From contig DATFQI010000095.1 of assembly GCA_035264365.1 (NCBI GenBank), positions 1 through 6,270 on the forward strand: a stretch of 6,270 bases of DNA. Reading direction: 5' to 3'. The notes under the pieces were generated by a model that saw nothing but the letters and a program-made list of their open reading frames with translations, ran no database searches and was not told where the DNA came from. Origin of the DNA: DATFQI01 sp035264365 (GTDB taxonomy: Bacteria; Actinomycetota; Thermoleophilia; Solirubrobacterales; Solirubrobacteraceae). This document shows positions 1 through 5,472 of the stretch, piece after piece; within the stretch, counting starts at the first letter, position 1, and each line of letters opens with the position of its first letter. The translations under genes were made by a program, and so were the position numbers.

Positions 1-615
1 GCTCGCCGTAGCGGCCGGCCACGATCGTCTCCCTCGAGGTCTGGATGGCGTGGAAGTCCGCGCGGCCCAGCTCGGACACCGACTCCCAGGTCTCACCCGC
101 GTCGGTCGAGCGCACGAGCCCGAGCGCCGGCGGCAGCTGCGAGCCCGCCGGCGGATGCCCCCGACGCGATCAGCTCGTCCTCGCCGGTGAAGCGCACCAC
201 GAGCTGCTCGGAGATCTCGCCCGTGCCGTCCGGCGTCTCCAGCGACCCCTCGACCTTCTCGGGCTCGCCGCGGCCCTCCGCGACGCGGAACAGTCCCGTA
301 TTCGTCGACATCCAGACCGAGCCGTCGGACGGGATGACGTCCAGCGCCCCCACGACAGGGTCTTGGCCCTCAGGATCGATCCACGGCACCGCCAGCTCTG
401 AGGATTTGCTCGCCTGCTCGTCCTCGGCGCTGTCGCTTCCGCCGAACAGCACGAACGCGACAACGGCACTCACCGTGATCAGCGCGGCCAGCCCGAGCAG
501 GGCTCCACGGGGCCCCTTCGAGTGCCTCCGCGGGTGCGGGCTTCGGCTTCTCCTTCGGCCGCGGCGCCTCCGTGCGCCACGCCCCAGCGTGTCGATTGCG
601 CCTTCCCCTCGGCAT
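1..615 (-). pseudogene. Membrane-anchored BNR/F510_1955-type glycosylhydrolase-like beta-propeller, N-terminal part, two frameshifts, cut by window edge
   Basis: I start the gene at the ATG at 613-615. The first stretch is rich in Pro, Lys and Glu (PRPKEKPKPAPAEALEG) with strong GC third positions. It must then change frame inside GGGGCCCC at 509-516, where one base looks extra. The next frame gives a membrane helix (about ALLGLAALITVSAVVAFVLF), so the protein is probably anchored with its C-terminus outside. The body follows: VGALDVIPSDGSVWMSTNTGLFR, a first propeller strand. A second extra base lies in the C5 run at 158-162. Removing it turns the text into SGHPPAGSQLPPALGLVRST, then DAGETWESVSELGRADFHAI, up to the window edge. 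The order GLFR, SGHP, LGL-ST-D-G-TW, DFHA is what I remember of F510_1955-type sialidase-like proteins; no enzymatic activity is established. Without both corrections the product is truncated. The family call is fairly sure. Whether the frameshifts are biological or sequencing errors cannot be decided here. No clear Shine-Dalgarno precedes the ATG. Confidence 0.65.
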
Positions 616-688
616 GGCTTGACAGATAGCAGCGGAGCTCATCTACCGGCCCACACTGCGTGTCTGATGATGCCTTCGCCGTAGCATC

Positions 689-916
689 GTGCGTGTGCTT
701 CCAGAACGTCCAGGAGCCGGTTTTCTACGGACAGGACCCGGCGCCGCGCTCGCCGTCGTCCGGGGGTTTCAGGACACGCGCGCGGCCCTCGCGAGCCTCA
801 GCGGCGACGATGCAGCTCGTGCCGTCGGGCGCCTGCGCGAGACGCTCGCGGCACACCACAGCCACGAGCCGGGCCTGGTCCTCGACTCGCGTTCCTGGTT
901 GATCACGGCCCGGCGA
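689..916 (+). pseudogene. Probable C-terminal remnant of a class I SAM-dependent methyltransferase
   Basis: From about 749 the plus strand has a stretch with strongly GC-biased third positions. It encodes LAVVRGFQDTRAALASL, then an amphipathic helix with ARAVGRLRETLAAHH, and ends in LVLDSRSWLITARR. A helix followed by a final strand closing on W-L-I-T-A-R-R is a common ending of actinobacterial class I methyltransferases. The SAM-binding half (a GxGxG motif) is absent: the frame is closed by a TGA at 668-670, and only about 70 bases separate it from the start of the divergent propeller gene. The natural stop is also missing, because the frame runs on into the antisense of the protease gene. 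I read it as a 5'-truncated relic left by a rearrangement. The GTG at 689 is merely the first possible start. The family call rests on pattern memory and could be wrong; an unrelated helical tail is the main alternative. Confidence 0.35.
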
Positions 917-932
917 CGCCGGCAGTCTCGCG

Positions 933-950
933 GTGCTTCCGCGGAAGCAC
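933..950. repeat. Perfect 18-base palindrome GTGCTTCCGCGGAAGCAC
   Basis: GTGCTTCCGCGGAAGCAC reads the same on both strands. As RNA it would fold as a 7-base-pair stem with a CGCG loop. It sits just past the end of the methyltransferase-like tail and about 60 bases beyond the 3' end of the protease gene. No T-run follows on either strand. It could be a remnant terminator hairpin of the truncated plus-strand gene or a binding site for a dimeric regulator; nothing here decides. Confidence 0.5.
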
Positions 951-980
951 GAAAGGCAGTTCCGTTCAGGACGCGGCGGT

Positions 981-1006
981 CGCGGCGCCCGTCGCCGGGC
1001 GCCGCG
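981..1006 (-). terminator. GC-rich hairpin terminator after the S8 protease gene
   Basis: CGCGGCGCCCG and CGGGCGCCGCG form a perfect 11-base-pair stem around the four-base loop TCGC. The hairpin starts 6 bases past the TGA stop of the protease gene on the minus strand. There is no U-tract, as is often the case for actinobacterial hairpin terminators. The position directly after a long gene supports the call. Confidence 0.65.
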
Positions 1007-1012
1007 CGCTCA

Positions 1013-3217
1013 TCACGGCGTCTGCATGACCGTCAGCGTCACCGCGTTGTTGCGGTAGGACACCTTGAACAGGTGGCCGTCGGCGCGCACGACGCGCCCC
1101 TCCGGCATGCCGTGGAACGCACCGCTGATCGACGTGCCGCTCATGATCGCCAGCACGGTGCCGTCGGTAAGCGCGCCGTTGATGTCCAGCGACAGTTCGC
1201 CGGCCAGCGCGAGATCACCCGCAGCCCGGACGCTGGTGTAGTCGTCGTCAGCGTTGATGGTCACGGCCATGCGCCCGACGCGGCCGACGGTCACGTCGCC
1301 TCCGGCGTTCAGCACGTTGCCGGGGGCTGCCTGCACGTCGGTGATGCCCGAAGCCTCGTCGGCCGTAAGACCGGGCTCCAGCACGCCACCGGAGATGTCG
1401 ATGTCGTCGGCCACGGTGCCGCTGCCGCCGAGCGTGCCGCCGCGGACGTCGATCGGGCTCGCGTGCGATCGCAGGATCGAGAGCTTGCCCGCGCGGACCG
1501 TGCTCGTGCCGGTCCACGTGTCATCGCCCGTGAGGAACAGGGTGCCGCCGCCGCGCTTGGTCAGGCTGCCCTCGTACACGCGCGCGTCGCGCGCCTGTTC
1601 GCGCCGCGTGCCGATGGCGAAGTCCGACTTGTCCTTGTCGCTCGCGTCGGCCGGCACGCCGTTCGTCCAGCCCTTGGCGACCTTGGTCGCCTCCCATTCG
1701 GCGTCCTCGGCGGCATCCTCCTGCCGGCGCGCCCGGATGGCGACGTCGGAGATGTCGTTCGACCATACGTCGCTGAAGCCGCGCGTGTCCACGTCGAACC
1801 GGCCGAGCAGCTGGCCCGGCCCCCTGACGGCCTCGCGCAGGCTCGGCGTGTGCCAGCCGTTGCGCCGGTCGGGAACCTGCACCATCTCGCCGCGCGTCGG
1901 GTTCTGGACGGGCGTCCCCGATGCGTCACTGATCGTGTTGTTCTGCCGGCCGGTGGTGAACATCGTGTACAGCGCCTGCGTGTTGGTCATGTACGGGAAG
2001 CGCTGCATGATCAGCGTCAGCGCGGCCGCCGAGTGCGGGCCGGCCATCGACGTGCCAGAGAACGCCTGGTATCGCGGCTGCGGCACGCCGTCGACGAGCT
2101 GGACGACGGTGCTGTTGATCGTCCGGCTCGGCGCGGTCACGCACGACCACTTCGCGACGCCGCACTGGTTGAACTCCTGCTGGCCGGGCACCAGGACGGA
2201 CCCGTCGGGGTTGAACGTGCGTCCGATGTTCGGGTTGATCCCGGACGTCGTGTACCAGCGGCCCTCGAGGTCGGGCAGGAAGTACGGCGCGGCCCCGCGC
2301 GGCGTCGGGTTCGCGACGCCGCCGTTGCCGGCGGTGAACTGAAGGATCGTGCCGGTGCGCGCGACCTCGATCGCGCCGTTGAGCCAGTGGACGGTCTGGC
2401 CGTTCGCGTCCGCGATGCCGTCCGGCGTGGACAGGTGGCGCCAGGCCGCGTTGAGGCCGAAGCTCTCCGGGGCGCCTGGGAGAGGCTCGAGCGTGTTGTA
2501 GTTCTCGGTCGGCGGCGCGCTGCCCCAGCTGGTGGTGATGAGCCTGATCGGCTTGCCGTCCTCGGTCCGCGCGGCGTTCACCGCCCGGTAGACGTTGGCG
2601 AGGTACGCGTTGTCGGGCGTCTGTGCGGGGGTCGCGTTGTCCGGCAGCCGGCCGTAGAACACGCCGTCGGTCTTGTGCGTGTTGCCGAAGTACGCGTCGG
2701 TGTTGAATGCGACGCCGTGCATGTTGGCCTCGGGGCCGAGGGGCTGGGTCTCGCCGACGCCGTCGCGGCTCGCCCCGACCGTGCCGCTCACGTGCGTGCC
2801 GTGCGTGTCGTTGAACGCCGGATCGTAGAACCCCGGGGTCGGGCCCGTGTCGCCGCCCTGGGCCTCCACCGAGTGGTAGCGATCGCCGACGGTGTAGCCG
2901 GTGTCCTGGCTGCCGTGCTCGCGCACGTGGCCGGCGAAGACGCCCGAGTCGACGATCCCGGTGTTCGTGCCCGTGCCCGAGTAGCCGGAGGCGTAGGCGA
3001 ACTCCGCGCCGATCGACAGCATGCCGTTGTCGCGCAGGAACTCCGGCGTACGCCAGCTCGCCGGGTCGCCGAGCCGGCCCGGATCGCCGACGTATGACGT
3101 GATCGGGGCCGGCGGCACCGACAGCTGCGCCGTCGCCGGCGGCGCCAAAGCGCACGCGGCGATCGTCGATGTCAGCGCTGCGCACAGCGTCCCCTGCACC
3201 TGCTTGGCGGTCACCAC
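1013..3217 (-). CDS. Secreted S8 (subtilisin-like) serine protease with autotransporter-type beta-strand repeat and beta-helix C-terminus
   Basis: The protein has 734 residues and is most likely an exported endopeptidase. I chose the GTG at 3215-3217 because GGGGAGG lies 6 bases before it; a GTG at 3260-3262 would add 15 residues. A signal peptide follows (Lys at 5, hydrophobic core, cleavage near PPATA-Q, about residue 31). The S8 domain spans about 65-425 with the full triad: Asp90 in GIVDSGVF, His139 in THGTHVSGT, Ser390 in FSGTSMAGP, and the oxyanion Asn298 in TAGNGG. The lead-in IGAEFAYASGYSGTGTNTGI resembles autotransporter serine proteases of the NalP/SphB1 kind. Residues about 425-545 are a charged linker. 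About 550-581 is a passenger-associated beta-strand repeat (LTKRGGGTLFLTGDDTWTG...AGKLSI), followed by Gly-rich strands to the end (FKVSYRNNAVTLTV). The chain stops where an autotransporter barrel would begin. Substrate and release mechanism are unknown. Domain calls are firm; function beyond proteolysis is not. Confidence 0.93.
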   Translation of the reverse strand: MVTAKQVQGTLCAALTSTIAACALAPPATAQLSVPPAPITSYVGDPGRLGDPASWRTPEFLRDNGMLSIGAEFAYASGYSGTGTNTGIVDSGVFAGHVREHGSQDTGYTVGDRYHSVEAQGGDTGPTPGFYDPAFNDTHGTHVSGTVGASRDGVGETQPLGPEANMHGVAFNTDAYFGNTHKTDGVFYGRLPDNATPAQTPDNAYLANVYRAVNAARTEDGKPIRLITTSWGSAPPTENYNTLEPLPGAPESFGLNAAWRHLSTPDGIADANGQTVHWLNGAIEVARTGTILQFTAGNGGVANPTPRGAAPYFLPDLEGRWYTTSGINPNIGRTFNPDGSVLVPGQQEFNQCGVAKWSCVTAPSRTINSTVVQLVDGVPQPRYQAFSGTSMAGPHSAAALTLIMQRFPYMTNTQALYTMFTTGRQNNTISDASGTPVQNPTRGEMVQVPDRRNGWHTPSLREAVRGPGQLLGRFDVDTRGFSDVWSNDISDVAIRARRQEDAAEDAEWEATKVAKGWTNGVPADASDKDKSDFAIGTRREQARDARVYEGSLTKRGGGTLFLTGDDTWTGTSTVRAGKLSILRSHASPIDVRGGTLGGSGTVADDIDISGGVLEPGLTADEASGITDVQAAPGNVLNAGGDVTVGRVGRMAVTINADDDYTSVRAAGDLALAGELSLDINGALTDGTVLAIMSGTSISGAFHGMPEGRVVRADGHLFKVSYRNNAVTLTVMQTP

Positions 3218-3223
3218 AACCGG

Positions 3224-3230
3224 CCTCCCC
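3224..3230 (-). promoter_or_regulatory. Shine-Dalgarno site that fixes the protease start
   Basis: On the minus strand this reads GGGGAGG, 6 bases before the GTG at 3215-3217. A second GTG follows immediately (3212-3214), so initiation could shift by one codon. The upstream GTG at 3260-3262 lacks a comparable site. Confidence 0.7.
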
Positions 3231-3391
3231 CTGGAGAACCTCCCGTCCGACTGTTGTATCACCGCGCGCCGTCAGGCGCCCCGCCGGTCACGCGAACGCG
3301 GCGGACTTCACGCTCGGCTCGGCGCCCTGCAGCACTCACGACCACGACCAGTCATCGGATGATGTGCGCAGCAGGCGGCCGCCCGAGGGTT

Positions 3392-3421
3392 GAGTGTCGC
3401 TCTGCGCGCGAGAAGGGACAG
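3392..3421 (+). repeat. Imperfect repeat, copy 1 (GAGTGTCGCTCTGCG...AGGGACAG)
   Basis: Shares GAGTGTCGCTyTGCG (one mismatch in 15) and a closing AGsGACAG with 3987-4012. The middle differs in length by 4 bases. In this copy the outer arms TGTCGCT/AGGGACA pair with one mismatch. The two copies flank the small secreted protein gene. No function is recognised. Confidence 0.4.
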
Positions 3422-3429
3422 TTCTCGCG
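3407..3429. promoter_or_regulatory. Hairpin or operator-like inverted repeat in the divergent intergenic region
   Basis: CGCGAGAA and TTCTCGCG form a perfect 8-base-pair stem around a 7-base loop (GGGACAG). It lies about 190 bases upstream of the protease start and 220 bases upstream of the small protein start. It could be a regulator site or an RNA hairpin in a long leader; the sequence does not say which. Confidence 0.35.
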
Positions 3430-3635
3430 ATGCCGGCAGCGCTATCGCGTCTGCATCAAAGCGAGAGCCGCATTCGGCGCTGCGCGACGACGCCGCGGAG
3501 CTCGCCTGCGTACCTAGCCGGACCGTTGTGGTGGGTGGCATCGGATGACTCGCTTCTAGCTGACGGTCAGGAACATCACCGTCCCGGTGCTCGCTGGATC
3601 GGAGAAGATCGCGTGGTGGGCTGCTGCCCCGGAAC

Positions 3636-3643
3636 GGAGGTGA
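3636..3643 (+). promoter_or_regulatory. Full-consensus Shine-Dalgarno of the small secreted protein
   Basis: GGAGGTGA is an 8-base match to the 16S anti-Shine-Dalgarno sequence, 7 bases before the ATG at 3651. The GTG at 3648 would be only 4 bases away and the ATG at 3657 is 13 away, so 3651 is the best start. Confidence 0.8.
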
Positions 3644-3650
3644 GTCTGTG

Positions 3651-3896
3651 ATGCGCATGACGAAGCTCGCCATGGCACTCCTACTCGGTGCGATCGGCGC
3701 GGGCGTGGTCGTACCTTCGGCGGTGGCTGACCCCACCGGCGGACCCGGCGAGCCGACCTGCCAGGCAGAGGTCATATCCAACGCCGTACGGGAAGGTACC
3801 GGCAGGCGAGCGGTGGCTGAGTTCTTCTTCGGCGACTACCCCACCGCTGTCCAGGACGCCGAGCGGGCTGTCCGGGAGTTCTGCACCAGCCAGTAG
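3651..3896 (+). CDS. Small secreted two-cysteine protein of unknown function
   Basis: This is an 81-residue precursor. A classic signal peptide (MRMTKLAMALLLG, hydrophobic core, PSAVA cleavage) should release a mature protein of about 55 residues beginning DPTGGPGEP. The mature part has exactly two cysteines, one near its start (PTCQAEVIS) and one near its end (REFCTSQ). This suggests a disulfide joining two helices, the second running from about YPTAVQDAERAVREF. It is acidic to neutral with a GRRAVAEFFFGDYP centre. I do not recognise the family. Gene reality is well supported by the perfect ribosome site, GC third-position bias, a textbook signal peptide and a hairpin terminator 21 bases after the stop. 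It is transcribed alone, divergently from the protease. A role with that protease, as inhibitor or substrate, is speculation from proximity only. Confidence 0.85.
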   Translation: MRMTKLAMALLLGAIGAGVVVPSAVADPTGGPGEPTCQAEVISNAVREGTGRRAVAEFFFGDYPTAVQDAERAVREFCTSQ

Positions 3897-3917
3897 CAGT
3901 TCATAGAGGTTCGTTCA

Positions 3918-3950
3918 GGCGGCCGGCGTTTCAGCCGGCCGCTCGTGCTT
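3918..3950 (+). terminator. Rho-independent-type terminator of the small secreted protein gene
   Basis: GCGGCCGGC and GCCGGCCGC form a perfect 9-base-pair stem (3919-3927 with 3934-3942) around the loop GTTTCA, extended by a possible G-U pair. The tract after it (TCGTGCTTT) is only moderately T-rich. It begins 21 bases after the TAG stop. Confidence 0.75.
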
Positions 3951-3986
3951 TCGCCTGCTGCCGGCACTCCGCCCTGCCCGCCAGCC

Positions 3987-4012
3987 GAGTGTCGCTTTGC
4001 GAGGAGCGACAG
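3987..4012 (+). repeat. Imperfect repeat, copy 2, with perfect hairpin
   Basis: This is the counterpart of 3392-3421. Here TGTCGCT and AGCGACA (3990-3996 with 4005-4011) pair perfectly over 7 bases around an 8-base loop. It lies about 60 bases past the corrected stop of the SMI1/KNR4 gene on the minus strand, so it could also act as a weak terminator for that gene. Confidence 0.4.
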
Positions 4013-4073
4013 CCACCTGCCGACGCCCCCCGAGCTATCGCCATTGCTTCGAAGGAGCACTCGCGACGGCTCG

Positions 4074-4765
4074 TCAGATCAGAAGCGTGTCCGTTGGCTG
4101 CGGAGCCGCGTCATGCCGCGAGAAATCCCACTCGCTTCCGGCCTCGTCCCAGTGGTAGTAGCCCGCCTCGTACATCTCGACCCAGCGATGCACCGCGTCG
4201 CCCAGGGATGGGGCCAGCATCACGAGCGGGTGATCGTTGGGATGAAACTCCACATAGTGCAGAGGGGTAGCGGGGCCGAGGGCTGTGCGGCCGCGATGGT
4301 GACCGAACCACCGCTCCCGAAGAGGGGAAGAAACGAGGACGGGTAGAGCCGCTCGGCATCATCTGGCGTCGCGGCAACCCCGGCCGCGACATCGATCATG
4401 GCTTCGCGTCCTCGGAGCGCCACTTCGAGCGACACGACCTCGAGGACCGGAGTCAACTCCACACGTCGTGGCGCGGATGCCCCGTTGAACCAACGCCACC
4501 AAAGGCGCAACTCAGGCGGCAGCTCGATGCCGACTGGCCGCGTCAGTTGGTCGATCTCATCATCTGTCAGCGGCTGCCGCCGTGAAGACAGCCACGGAAG
4601 TCGCTGGTCGCTCAAGCAGCGTTCCAACCGCGCGAGAAGCTCTTCAGTGAGCGGCACACCCGGAACGTACTCGCGAGACACTCTCGCCGTCCCTGCTCCT
4701 TTCCGCGGCAATGCGATTCGCGCAACGGCGACTGCCAGCTGCTCGCGAAGCCGACCATCGTCCAC
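4074..4765 (-). pseudogene. SMI1/KNR4 (SUKH) family protein, one frameshift
   Basis: From the GTG at 4763-4765 the frame reads 181 codons and ends in an unlikely tail (TMWSFIPTITRS). Its centre is a SUKH signature: LTDDEIDQLTRPVGIELPPE, then LRLWWRWFNGA at about residues 86-96, and FLPLFGSGG at about 145-153. One base appears missing near 4271, probably a C in the plus-strand GCGGGGCC. Restoring it continues the domain as ATPLHYVEFHPNDHPLVMLA, then PSLGDAVHRWVEMYEAGYYHW, and stops at the TGA at 4074-4076, giving 230 residues. The restored tail carries the hydrophobic strand and final helix expected of the fold. SUKH proteins are often immunity partners of secreted or contact-dependent nuclease toxins, but no toxin gene is in view, so that role is only a family-level possibility. 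The start has a weak ribosome site (CCAGGG). As sequenced it is probably non-functional unless the base is an assembly error. Confidence 0.8.
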
Positions 4766-4781
4766 GCACCCTGGGAGCCAT

Positions 4782-4895
4782 TCACATCACGATCTCAACC
4801 AGCGTGGGAACCGTCGCGCCGAGAGCCCTCTCAGCATCGGCAATCGCGAGAGGCGCGATCTCGTTGATGAGGCGCTGGCAATCCGCAGCGAGCAT
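4782..4895 (-). CDS. Possible 37-residue small protein upstream of the SMI1/KNR4 gene
   Basis: An ATG at 4893-4895 opens a short frame encoding MLAADCQRLINEIAPLAIA, then DAERALGATVPTLVEIVM. Codon third positions are mostly G or C, and the composition is that of an amphipathic helix, unlike the Arg/Ser-rich shadow frames around it. It ends 16 bases before the GTG of the SMI1/KNR4 gene, a spacing that fits an operon. The upstream stop lies only four codons before the ATG and no clear Shine-Dalgarno is seen, so it could equally be a relic of a longer gene. Function unknown. Confidence 0.35.
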   Translation of the reverse strand: MLAADCQRLINEIAPLAIADAERALGATVPTLVEIVM

Positions 4896-4973
4896 TTCGC
4901 TTCGTCGTCAGACGTCCGCTGCCCTGGGGTGCCAGAATGCAGAGCATGAGCGGAGGCGAACTCGCGCCGAGGA

Positions 4974-5093
4974 TTATCGGCGGAGCCGCGAACCTTCCGC
5001 CCTCTCGGTGCTCCCGTCGTTACGCTCGCCGAAGTGCTTGACCTCTGCTTGACCTTGGGCCCAAGCGAAAGGACCGCGGCCGTCGAGAGCCAT
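4974..5093 (-). CDS. Possible 39-residue small ORF next to the tRNA 3' end
   Basis: An ATG at 5091-5093 opens a frame reading MALDGRGPFAWAQGQAEVKH, then FGERNDGSTERAEGSRLRR, with a stop TAA at 4974-4976. It starts about 35 bases past the tRNA 3' end on the same strand and has reasonable third-position GC bias. No ribosome site is evident and I recognise no family. The tandem repeat at 5035-5055 falls inside it. Frames that begin just downstream of tRNA genes are often spurious, or are relics of elements integrated at the tRNA, so I hold this loosely. Confidence 0.25.
   Translation of the reverse strand: MALDGRGPFAWAQGQAEVKHFGERNDGSTERAEGSRLRR
5035..5065. repeat. 11-base-period tandem repeat abutting a 12-base palindrome
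   Basis: TGCTTGACCT occurs at 5035-5044 and again at 5046-5055, a period of 11 bases, about one helical turn. The second copy runs into the perfect palindrome CTTGGGCCCAAG at 5054-5065. Direct repeats of this period are typical of OmpR/PhoP-class regulator sites. The site would lie about 140 bases upstream of the 37-residue frame and 270 upstream of the SMI1/KNR4 gene. It may instead be chance within a coding stretch. Confidence 0.4.
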
Positions 5094-5127
5094 CCGTCGA
5101 GCCACGCTACAGGGCCGTTCTCGACGA

Positions 5128-5201
5128 TGGGCGGTCCCGGGCTCGAACCGGGGACCTCCTGCTTGTAAGGCAGGCGCTCTGACCAGCTGAGCTAACCGCC
5201 C
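5128..5201 (-). tRNA. tRNA-Val, anticodon UAC (reads GUA)
   Basis: On the minus strand GGGCGGT pairs over 7 bases with ACCGCCC, followed by an A discriminator at 5128 and no encoded CCA. The D arm is TTAGCTCAGCTGGTCAGAGC. The anticodon stem CCTGC/GCAGG encloses CTTACAA, with anticodon TAC at 5165-5167. The T arm is CCGG-TTCGAGC-CCGG. All arms pair perfectly and valine identity follows from the anticodon. The bounds include the discriminator base, giving 74 nucleotides. Confidence 0.96.
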
Positions 5202-5213
5202 GCTTGGCCCGAG

Positions 5214-5219
5214 ACTCTA
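5214..5219 (-). promoter_or_regulatory. Candidate -10 box for the tRNA-Val gene
   Basis: The minus strand reads TAGAGT, matching TANNNT, ending 12 bases before the tRNA 5' end, which fits a short leader. No convincing -35 hexamer is seen 16-18 bases further up, so this is tentative. Confidence 0.3.
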
Positions 5220-5220
5220 G

Positions 5221-5472
5221 TCGGCGCGCGCGGGCGCACCCCTCCGTATCACTCCCATTCGTGGCGTTTCGGCGGGTGATGCTGGTGGCGATCGTGAGCC
5301 TTCGTGGTGCGCGAACTACGCGCGGATCGTCTCGATCGCCAAGTACTCGAGCTACGACTACCGGCCGAGCGCGCGCCAGCACGCCGCGGCCGTTCCCGCC
5401 GCTGCTGCCGTAGTGGCGGCCGCGCCCGCCGCCCGGCGCTGCCCGCCGCGCGCTCGCGGCCGGCTGCCATGA
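5221..5472 (+). pseudogene. Coding-like stretch without a usable start, overlapping the membrane protein gene by 4 bases
   Basis: This frame is open from the TAG at 5218-5220 to the TGA at 5470-5472. Its middle (about 5281-5390) reads GGDREPSWCANYARIVSIAK, then YSSYDYRPSARQHA, with almost every third base G or C and an aromatic-rich composition unlike random shadow frames here. The rest is Ala/Pro/Arg-rich. There is no ATG, GTG or TTG before residue 60 or so, so a frameshift, a lost 5' end or a non-standard start is needed. Its stop overlaps the ATG at 5469 as ATGA, the arrangement seen in translationally coupled pairs, which argues that it was once, or is, a gene. I recognise no family. The minus strand here shows only Arg/Ser-rich frames. 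Confidence 0.27.

Larger units (their letters stand above)
3231..3635. other. Intergenic region between divergent protease and small secreted protein genes
   Basis: I find no convincing gene in these roughly 400 bases: open frames here lack third-position GC bias and give Arg-rich, featureless peptides. It must hold both promoters, but I see no clear -35/-10 pair. Visible structures are the hairpin at 3407-3429, the repeat copy at 3392-3421, the short palindrome CTGACGGTCAG at 3560-3570, and CATCGGATGA occurring twice (3353-3362 and 3539-3548). Confidence 0.6.

Noticed and set aside
689..3097. Very long plus-strand open frame (about 800 codons) antisense to the protease
   Set aside because: Beyond about position 920 it is Arg/Ala/Val-rich with no domain pattern and mirrors the GC-biased codons of the protease. 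Stop codons are rare on the opposite strand of such genes, so only its first part may be meaningful.
3231..3650. Promoter boxes for the protease and miniprotein
   Set aside because: TACAAC-like and TTGTGG-like hexamers exist but none form a properly spaced -35/-10 pair.
3308..3781. 157-codon minus-strand frame across the divergent intergenic region
   Set aside because: Ser/Arg/Pro-rich with no third-position bias, and it overlaps the well-supported small secreted protein.
4947..5042. Short plus-strand frame beginning MSGGELAPRIIGGAANL
   Set aside because: Mixed third-position use, no ribosome site, and antisense to a better-looking minus-strand frame.
5081..5127. CGTCGAG/CTCGACG inverted repeat after the tRNA as a terminator
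   Set aside because: The arms are only 7 bases with an 18-base loop and no T-run, so it is too weak to call.
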